DNA of 37,539 nt from Acidimicrobiaceae bacterium (GTDB lineage Bacteria > Actinomycetota > Acidimicrobiia > Acidimicrobiales > UBA8592): the NCBI GenBank assembly GCA_002720485.1, contig PBIQ01000024.1, positions 1-37,539 of the forward strand, read 5' to 3'. The position numbers were made by a program, and so were the translations under genes. This document shows, one piece after another, positions 32,778 through 37,539 of the stretch. Each line of letters opens with the position of its first letter. The first letter of the stretch is position 1. Below the pieces are notes generated by a model. It saw nothing but the letters and a program-made list of their open reading frames with translations, was not told where the DNA came from and did not search any database.

Positions 32778-33365
32778 TCAGCTTGTCGTATTGTTTAGAT
32801 GCTCCTTGAGAGATCGGAATGCAACGCCTCTATGACTTATGGCATTTTTTTCCTCGTCACCCATTTCGGCAAATGTTTTTCCCCCTCCAGCAGTAGGAAT
32901 AAACACTGAATCATAGCCAAACCCTCCTGCTCCTGATGGCCTATCAGCTATAGCCCCTTCAACAATGCCTTCAACAATAGTTTCTGTCCCATCTTGCCAA
33001 GCAACCAGCGCAACTGTTCGAAACCTTGCGCTCCTTTCTTCTCCAGTGACTTCCATCATCGCTTCCAACAATTTTGAAACATTATCTTCATATGATGCAT
33101 CCTCACCTGCGTAACGGGCAGAGAAGATTCCCGGTGCTCCCCCTAGTGCATCTACTTCAAGACCTGTATCATCTGCTACCGCAGCACAACCTGTCGCCAT
33201 TCGCACTGCTACAGCTTTTAGCCTTGCATTGCCCTCGAGAGTATCTGCATCTTCTATGACTTCAGGAATCTCTGCTGGGCGAGGAATTAGATTGACTGCT
33301 CCTGAAAGAATTTGGGAGATCTCGCTGTACTTATTTGGATTCGCGGAGGCGCAAACAAGGTCCAT
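32778..33365 (-). CDS. rdgB: XTP/dITP diphosphatase (non-canonical purine NTP pyrophosphatase)
   Basis: A 195-aa Ham1/RdgB-family enzyme that removes deaminated purine nucleotides (dITP, XTP) by releasing pyrophosphate. The N-terminal SANPNKYSEI is the triphosphate-binding loop, ADDTGLEVDALGGAPGIFSARYAG carries the catalytic Asp, GAGGFGYDSVF is the base-pocket region, and the C-terminal SHRG is conserved. Length is normal. It begins 3 bases after rph, the same order as in Mycobacterium (rphA then Rv1341) and many other bacteria, so the two are likely co-transcribed. It ends 3 bases from the convergent MFS gene. Confidence 0.94.
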   Translation of the reverse strand: MDLVCASANPNKYSEISQILSGAVNLIPRPAEIPEVIEDADTLEGNARLKAVAVRMATGCAAVADDTGLEVDALGGAPGIFSARYAGEDASYEDNVSKLLEAMMEVTGEERSARFRTVALVAWQDGTETIVEGIVEGAIADRPSGAGGFGYDSVFIPTAGGGKTFAEMGDEEKNAISHRGVAFRSLKEHLNNTTS

Positions 33366-33368
33366 AGT

Positions 33369-34106
33369 TTAGGCAGTAGGTTGCGTGCTCGTCAGCTCAT
33401 TTTGGAGATCAATAATTTGCTGAATTCCCTTTTCAGCTAGGGAAAGTAAAGTATCGAGCTCATTTCGATTGAAAGAGGCCTGTTCAGCGGTTCCCTGAAT
33501 TTCAATGAAACCCCCTGATTCTGTCATGACCACGTTCATATCTGTGTCAGCTATTGAGTCCTCACTATATGGCAGGTCTAGTCGTGGCTGCCCGTGAATA
33601 ATTCCAACTGATACGGCAGCGCAAGCTTCAGAGATAGGGTGATCTGCTAATTCGCCTCGAAGAACCAGCCTAGATAGAGCGTCGTGAAGCGCTAGATACC
33701 CTCCACATATTGATGCAACGCGTGTTCCCCCATCTGCTTGGAGAACATCACAATCTACCACTACTTGCCTTTCACCGAGTTTTTCCATATCGCACACTGC
33801 CCGTAGCGACCTGCCAATAAGTCTCTGTATTTCTTGAGTGCGTCCTTTAGGGCCTCGGGTCTCTCTCCGGACTCGCTCAGGGGATGATCCAGGAAGCATA
33901 GAATACTCAGCTGTTACCCATCCCGTGCCAGAACCCCTCATCCACCGAGGTACGTCATCATCAACTGATGCCGTACACAAAACCGTTGTGTTGCCAAAGG
34001 TGGCAAGGACTGAGCCGTCCGCCATCGATGTAAAATCACGAACAAAAGTTATTGGCCGAAGTTCATCAGGTTCTCTGTCGTCTGGCCTGATCACATTAAC
34101 CTCCAT
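33369..34106 (-). CDS. rph: Ribonuclease PH
   Basis: A 245-aa phosphorolytic 3'-5' exoribonuclease that trims tRNA 3' ends. [14 protein letters not shown], the [21 protein letters not shown] segment with phosphate-binding Arg residues, [17 protein letters not shown] and [16 protein letters not shown] are all typical. The C-terminal part with [16 protein letters not shown] is complete, so it is full length, unlike the truncated copies known in some E. coli strains. It precedes rdgB and follows the MBL-hydrolase gene after 8 bases, in the murI-Rv1339-rph-rdgB order of mycobacteria. Confidence 0.96.
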   Translation of the reverse strand: MEVNVIRPDDREPDELRPITFVRDFTSMADGSVLATFGNTTVLCTASVDDDVPRWMRGSGTGWVTAEYSMLPGSSPERVRRETRGPKGRTQEIQRLIGRSLRAVCDMEKLGERQVVVDCDVLQADGGTRVASICGGYLALHDALSRLVLRGELADHPISEACAAVSVGIIHGQPRLDLPYSEDSIADTDMNVVMTESGGFIEIQGTAEQASFNRNELDTLLSLAEKGIQQIIDLQNELTSTQPTA

Positions 34107-34114
34107 TTCACCTC

Positions 34115-34858
34115 CTAGAAACTGTACTTGTCACCAGCTGCAGCAACGGTAATGCGTCCATCAAATACTTCACTGGCCTCAATTTGGTGCTGATCCCTGT
34201 CTTCACCCGGGGCTAAGTGCGAAAGAACTAAATGATCAGCGCTTATTTTTCTTCCCAGTTCCCCTGCCTGTCTAGCTGAAAGATGAAGAATACCTTCATC
34301 TTCCTTATGTGATAGAAAAGTTGACTCTGCAATTGCCAATGACACGCTGTCCCCTAGCTCCTTGACGTCCCAATTAGGCCCTGTATCTGCTGTGAAAACA
34401 AAGCTTGATTGTCCAACGTCTACCCTGCTAGCCATTGTCTCCACATAATGGTCTGTTTGCGCCCAAGTCCACTCTTGATCTCCTATTGTTTGCCTAGACT
34501 TGTCTGCAATTACATTCCAAATAAAGGCTTCTTCCAACGCTGGGCACATCTGCTTAGCCAGCTCCAAAGTCCCTATGGTTCCATAGACGGGAATTTGCCC
34601 ACACATAACGTAATGGCGAATGGCGTTATATAAGACGGGAAGCTCAAGCCAGTGGTCAGCATGCTCATGGGTTAAGACAATCGCAGTTAACTGTTCGATT
34701 TCAATATGCTTTTGGAGATTTCCAAGAGTCCCTGGCCCTGCATCTAACCACACATTTGCCTCTGGACTCTGAACGAGGAAACCCGTGCAAGCTCCGCCTT
34801 TCTTCGCGTAGGTGCCGCTGCAGCCAAGTACAGTGATTTCCGGGGGGGTAGTGTTCAC
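34115..34858 (-). CDS. MBL-fold hydrolase, Rv1339-like
   Basis: A metallo-beta-lactamase-fold protein of 247 aa from the preferred start. THEHADH at residues 63-69 is the HxHxDH metal motif, preceded by the [20 protein letters not shown] start typical of RNase Z-like relatives. A later Asp (FTADTGP) and His (VLSHLAPGE) complete the dinuclear site. In Mycobacterium the gene between murI and rphA, Rv1339, is an MBL protein reported as an atypical cyclic-nucleotide phosphodiesterase, so that activity is the best guess. The GTG at 34858 overlaps the murI stop codon as GTGA; an ATG five codons upstream (34873) is the alternative and would overlap murI by 19 bases. Confidence 0.83.
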   Translation of the reverse strand: MNTTPPEITVLGCSGTYAKKGGACTGFLVQSPEANVWLDAGPGTLGNLQKHIEIEQLTAIVLTHEHADHWLELPVLYNAIRHYVMCGQIPVYGTIGTLELAKQMCPALEEAFIWNVIADKSRQTIGDQEWTWAQTDHYVETMASRVDVGQSSFVFTADTGPNWDVKELGDSVSLAIAESTFLSHKEDEGILHLSARQAGELGRKISADHLVLSHLAPGEDRDQHQIEASEVFDGRITVAAAGDKYSF

Positions 34859-35673
34859 GTCGATGGGTTCCATTCGTGTGCTTGTGCAGAAGCCAGCTCA
34901 GGACCAAATAATCTTTGACCAACCTCTGCGAACCAAGATACATCCCCTGACGAAATAAACACACGTTTCCCTTCTTTTTCCTTTTTGGCAAGTAGGTCAA
35001 TCTCATTTAACTGTCTTGAAACTTCGAAGGCGGTTTCGTCCGCAGATGAAACTAACACGACGTTACTTCCCACCACCTGTCCTATGGCTCTAGCCAGGTA
35101 AGGGTAATGCGTGCAACCTAGAAGAAGTGTATCTACATTCGAAGAAACGATAGGGGCAAGTAGGCGTTCAGCCAGAACTTGTAGCTGCTCTCCTGAGGAT
35201 TCTCCTTTTTCTACAAATTCAACGAACCCTGGGCAAGCGAGTGTCAGAGGTTGAATTTCTCCTTTGGATAAATCACTGAATGCTCGCTCATACGCCCCAC
35301 TGTTTATCGTTCCGACAGTACCTATTACAGCAATTTGGCCTACCTCTGATACATCAATCGCCGCCTGAGCGCCGGGGGCAATTACTCCGATTATTGGCAC
35401 CGGCACTTCTGTAGAAAGTTCGTCTAGCGCAGCAGCAGCGGCAGTATTGCATGCAACTACTAGAAGCTTCACGTCATGTTCGTTAATAAGGTATTCCGCT
35501 ATCTGAAAAGCGAATTCCCGAACTTCGTCAAGTGGCTTAGGTCCGTAGGGGTATCTTGCGGTATCCCCAAAGTAGACAACATCCTCCGAGGGAAGGAGGT
35601 CCATTACTGCTCTTGCGACAGTTAACCCACCGAATCCTGAATCAAAGATGCCGATTGGCTTTTCGTTAGACAC
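34855..35673 (-). CDS. murI: Glutamate racemase
   Basis: A 272-aa cofactor-independent racemase making D-glutamate for peptidoglycan. The two catalytic cysteines are Cys75 (VVACNTAAAAALDEL) and Cys187 (LLLGCTHYPYL); Asp11 lies in the N-terminal FDSGFGGLTVARA, and YFGDTARYPYG is a further family motif. Length is standard. It follows cysM after 60 bases and overlaps the MBL-hydrolase gene, in the mycobacterial order but without the rhomboid-protease gene that sits between cysM and murI there. Confidence 0.96.
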   Translation of the reverse strand: MSNEKPIGIFDSGFGGLTVARAVMDLLPSEDVVYFGDTARYPYGPKPLDEVREFAFQIAEYLINEHDVKLLVVACNTAAAAALDELSTEVPVPIIGVIAPGAQAAIDVSEVGQIAVIGTVGTINSGAYERAFSDLSKGEIQPLTLACPGFVEFVEKGESSGEQLQVLAERLLAPIVSSNVDTLLLGCTHYPYLARAIGQVVGSNVVLVSSADETAFEVSRQLNEIDLLAKKEKEGKRVFISSGDVSWFAEVGQRLFGPELASAQAHEWNPST

Positions 35674-35733
35674 AGTTCCTCATCGTAGAGGTAGAGCGAA
35701 GAGAATTTCCAATGATGATCTTTCCTTTTGCCA

Positions 35734-36684
35734 TTAGAAGTAAATAATACGGTTGATTGACTCTGCTACTTCATCTATCGGCTTCGTCCAGGCTTCTGTT
35801 GAGAGATATTTCCAACCGCCATCACAAACAATAAACACAATATTTCCAGATTTAATTTGCTCCGCAACTCGAAGTGCCCCTGCAAGCGCAGCTCCAGAAG
35901 ATATTCCTGCAAAGATACCGCTCGTTTGAGCGAGCTTTCTTGCACATTCGAGAGATTCAATAGGACGAATGATTCTTTTCCCGTCTAGAAGGTCTATGCC
36001 ATTCCATTGTTCGAAAACCGGAGGTATAAATCCATCCTCCAAGCTTCTTAAGCCTTCTACACTCTCTCCTGATGGAGGCTCCACGGCTAGTATCTGAATA
36101 GTTGAATTTTGCTCCTTTAAATAACGGCCAACTCCCATCAACGTTCCAGATGTACCTAGCCCCGCTACGAAATGAGTGATATCAGGAACGTCTTCAAGTA
36201 TCTCAGGCCCAGTAGTCGTGTAATGAATCTCAGGGTTCGCTTCATTTCCATACTGGTAGAGAAAAACCCAGTCTGGGTTTTCTTTCGCTAGCTGCTGGGC
36301 GCGACGGACAGCGCCATTTGACCCTTCACTGCCGGGGCTGGAAATGATTTCCGCCCCCCAGACTTCTAACAATTGCCGTCGTTCAATTGAGACATTATCT
36401 GGAAGGACGATCTTTAGGTGATAGTCCCGTATTGAAGAAATCATAGCTAAGGCTATCCCTGTGTTACCCGACGATGGCTCGAGTATGACACTTCCAGTAG
36501 TAAGTTTTCCTTCTTTTTCCGCTGCGAGGATCATTGCTTTTGCTATTCGGTCTTTTACAGAACCGGCTGGATTTTGACCTTCGAGCTTTGCATAGATTCT
36601 CACATCTGGATTTGGGCTAAGTTCGGAGACTTCAATTATCGGGGTATTTCCTATGAGGTCAACAATCGATGCGTAAGGCGCCAT
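35734..36684 (-). CDS. cysM: CysM-type cysteine synthase
   Basis: A 316-aa PLP-dependent beta-replacement enzyme. Lys44 in NPAGSVKDR binds PLP; SSGNTG (71-76) and GLGTSGTLMG bind the substrate carboxylate and the cofactor phosphate. It is strikingly close to M. tuberculosis CysM, including VSIERRQLLE, LYQYGNEANPE, THFVAGLGTSGTLMG and the C-terminal DGGWKYLSTEAW. That enzyme uses O-phosphoserine and the thiocarboxylated carrier protein CysO rather than free sulfide, so the same chemistry is likely here. The adjacent JAMM protease matches Mec, which releases cysteine from CysO. A cysO gene is not present between mec and cysM as it is in mycobacteria. Confidence 0.9.
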   Translation of the reverse strand: MAPYASIVDLIGNTPIIEVSELSPNPDVRIYAKLEGQNPAGSVKDRIAKAMILAAEKEGKLTTGSVILEPSSGNTGIALAMISSIRDYHLKIVLPDNVSIERRQLLEVWGAEIISSPGSEGSNGAVRRAQQLAKENPDWVFLYQYGNEANPEIHYTTTGPEILEDVPDITHFVAGLGTSGTLMGVGRYLKEQNSTIQILAVEPPSGESVEGLRSLEDGFIPPVFEQWNGIDLLDGKRIIRPIESLECARKLAQTSGIFAGISSGAALAGALRVAEQIKSGNIVFIVCDGGWKYLSTEAWTKPIDEVAESINRIIYF

Positions 36685-36752
36685 ACTTCAGTATTACGTT
36701 ATTGTGAGGAGTTCACTCCCCTTCTTTAGTTTTCAAGGGAAATCTTGCTTTG

Positions 36753-37190
36753 TTATTTGATGGCAATCTCTACTTCGTTGATATTTGTTTCAAGAATCTG
36801 GAAAGCTCGAATGGAAGGTTCCTTATCCTTCAATGAGACGATTAGGTAATACCAAATACCAAATGGGTCAAATTGGTTGGCGTCGCGAACATCAGTTTCT
36901 GATGGGTACGCTTCTGAAGCTGTATGACTATGCATGACTCCAAGTATCTGTATTCCGAGTTGATCCGCTGTTTGTTCGACTTCAATAAATTCTTTTGGGT
37001 CAAGCTGATAAATAAGGTGAGATTCTGCTGCATTCTGCATAGGAAAGAAAGTTTCTACGGTCTCTGTTCCCTTTCCACCTGCAAACAGGCCGCAAGCTTC
37101 GTTTGGAAGTCCTCGTTGAGCATGGTTGATCATTTGGTCCCGAACTGCAGCTGTGATTGAAAGCATAGATCTAATAATAGCGAAGATCAC
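36753..37190 (-). CDS. mec: Mec-like JAMM metalloprotease (CysO-cysteine peptidase)
   Basis: A 145-aa Mov34/JAMM-family zinc peptidase. The motif is complete: Glu31 in NEACGLF, then His86-Ser87-His88, seven residues, Ser96, two residues, Asp99. M. tuberculosis Mec (Rv1334) cleaves cysteine from the C-terminus of the carrier CysO after CysM has formed it, and the next gene here is cysM, so the same role is expected. The frame starts with GTG at 37190; an ATG eight codons later (37166) is equally plausible because TATTAT lies 7 bases upstream of it, as in leaderless actinobacterial promoters, and no ribosome-binding site is seen. It is divergent from smpB. Confidence 0.83.
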   Translation of the reverse strand: MIFAIIRSMLSITAAVRDQMINHAQRGLPNEACGLFAGGKGTETVETFFPMQNAAESHLIYQLDPKEFIEVEQTADQLGIQILGVMHSHTASEAYPSETDVRDANQFDPFGIWYYLIVSLKDKEPSIRAFQILETNINEVEIAIK

Positions 37191-37270
37191 CGTTTTCTAC
37201 TTTGACTACAATTCAGGAAATCTTTGAAGACGCCCCACGAATCCTAGATGGAGCTGTAGCCTCGATCATT

Positions 37271-37539
37271 ATGGGTTCAAACGGCAAAAAAGTAGTAGCA
37301 ACCAATAGACAGGCGAGGCGAGAATTTGAAATTATCGATTCAATTGAAGCCGGGCTTGTTCTTCAAGGCAGTGAAGTGAAATCCCTAAGAAACGCAAAGT
37401 CGCAAATCGCTGAAGCATACGCTCGGATCCACGATGGTGAAATATGGCTTAATTCATTCCATATAAGCAAATACCAGCACTCGGGTTCCGCTTTCTCTCA
37501 TGATCCCGACCGTCCGAAGAAACTACTCTTACACAAAAA
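37271..37539 (+). CDS. smpB: SsrA-binding protein (partial)
   Basis: The first 89 codons of SmpB, cut off by the right edge of the window. SmpB binds tmRNA and brings it to stalled ribosomes for trans-translation. KKVVATNRQARREFEI near the start, EAGLVLQGSEVKSLRNAK, HISKYQHSG and PKKLLLHK are family hallmarks, with conserved Asn and Glu residues for tmRNA contact. The ATG at 37271 gives the usual N-terminus; an in-frame TTG at 37202 would add 23 atypical residues and is rejected. The tmRNA gene, often nearby, is not seen within the window. The upstream 80 bases are shared with the divergent mec gene. Confidence 0.94.
   Translation, partial: MGSNGKKVVATNRQARREFEIIDSIEAGLVLQGSEVKSLRNAKSQIAEAYARIHDGEIWLNSFHISKYQHSGSAFSHDPDRPKKLLLHK

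Noticed and set aside
1-37539. CRISPR array, prophage, insertion sequence or toxin-antitoxin system
   Set aside because: No regularly spaced repeats, integrase, transposase, structural phage gene or paired toxin-antitoxin frames were seen; the region is housekeeping with a few accessory genes.

Overview
This 37.5-kb window looks like a chromosomal segment of an actinobacterium with moderate GC, by eye in the mid-40s percent. The taxonomic evidence is the gene content: an MshC-type mycothiol ligase, an InhA-type enoyl-ACP reductase, an F420-dependent NADP reductase (NpdG), a thrS-HIT-pgsA-patA order as in Mycobacterium, a group II truncated haemoglobin, and a mec/cysM/murI/Rv1339-like/rph/rdgB order that parallels Rv1334-Rv1341. 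The low GC with compact, overlapping genes would suit a marine Acidimicrobiia-type lineage, but that placement is inference. No phage, insertion sequence, CRISPR array or rRNA was seen, and no gene-free stretch exceeds 300 bases (the longest is about 190, at 9141-9332).

Layout. 1-5817 (minus strand): npdG, mshC (interrupted by an in-frame TAG), thrS, an Ap4A-phosphorylase-like HIT protein, a small membrane protein, pgsA (PIP synthase) and the start of a patA-like acyltransferase. 5961-6728 (+): InhA-like fabI. 6737-9140 (-): two CNNM/CBS membrane proteins; the upstream one lacks a canonical start codon. 9333-13981 (+): a heterodimeric ABC exporter with one degenerate ATP site, then a solo ABC ATPase. 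13978-16535 (-): DHA2-family MFS exporter, tiny membrane protein, thiamine pyrophosphokinase-like protein. 16668-18143 (+): VOC protein and SDR. 18149-20419 (-): LOG-family protein, truncated haemoglobin, amidohydrolase. 20516-25157: menaquinone genes, with menE (+) converging on a translationally coupled menD-menH-menC operon (-). 25258-27910 (+): FAD-linked 2-hydroxyacid dehydrogenase-like protein, rpe, lipoprotein. 27907-28713 (-): clpP and tRNA-Leu(TAG). 28787-31490 (-): pncB-pncA-nrtR, divergent from an MFS gene (31608-32774, +). 32778-37190 (-): mec, cysM, murI, MBL hydrolase, rph, rdgB. 37271-end (+): the start of smpB.

The most coherent system is the NAD-salvage locus. A Nudix/winged-helix regulator (NrtR family) with a broken Nudix box is encoded last in the operon with nicotinate phosphoribosyltransferase and nicotinamidase. 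The intergenic region shared with a divergent MFS transporter holds a perfect palindrome (GACTATTAATAGTC) and a near copy 19 bp away, the latter lying inside a strong predicted promoter (TTGACC-17-CATAAT) for the operon. This predicts an autoregulated niacin-salvage unit and makes the MFS protein a candidate NAD-precursor transporter. Other points of note are the interrupted mshC, the ATA-start CNNM gene, the natural Ala at the InhA Ser94 position, and Mec/CysM without an adjacent CysO.
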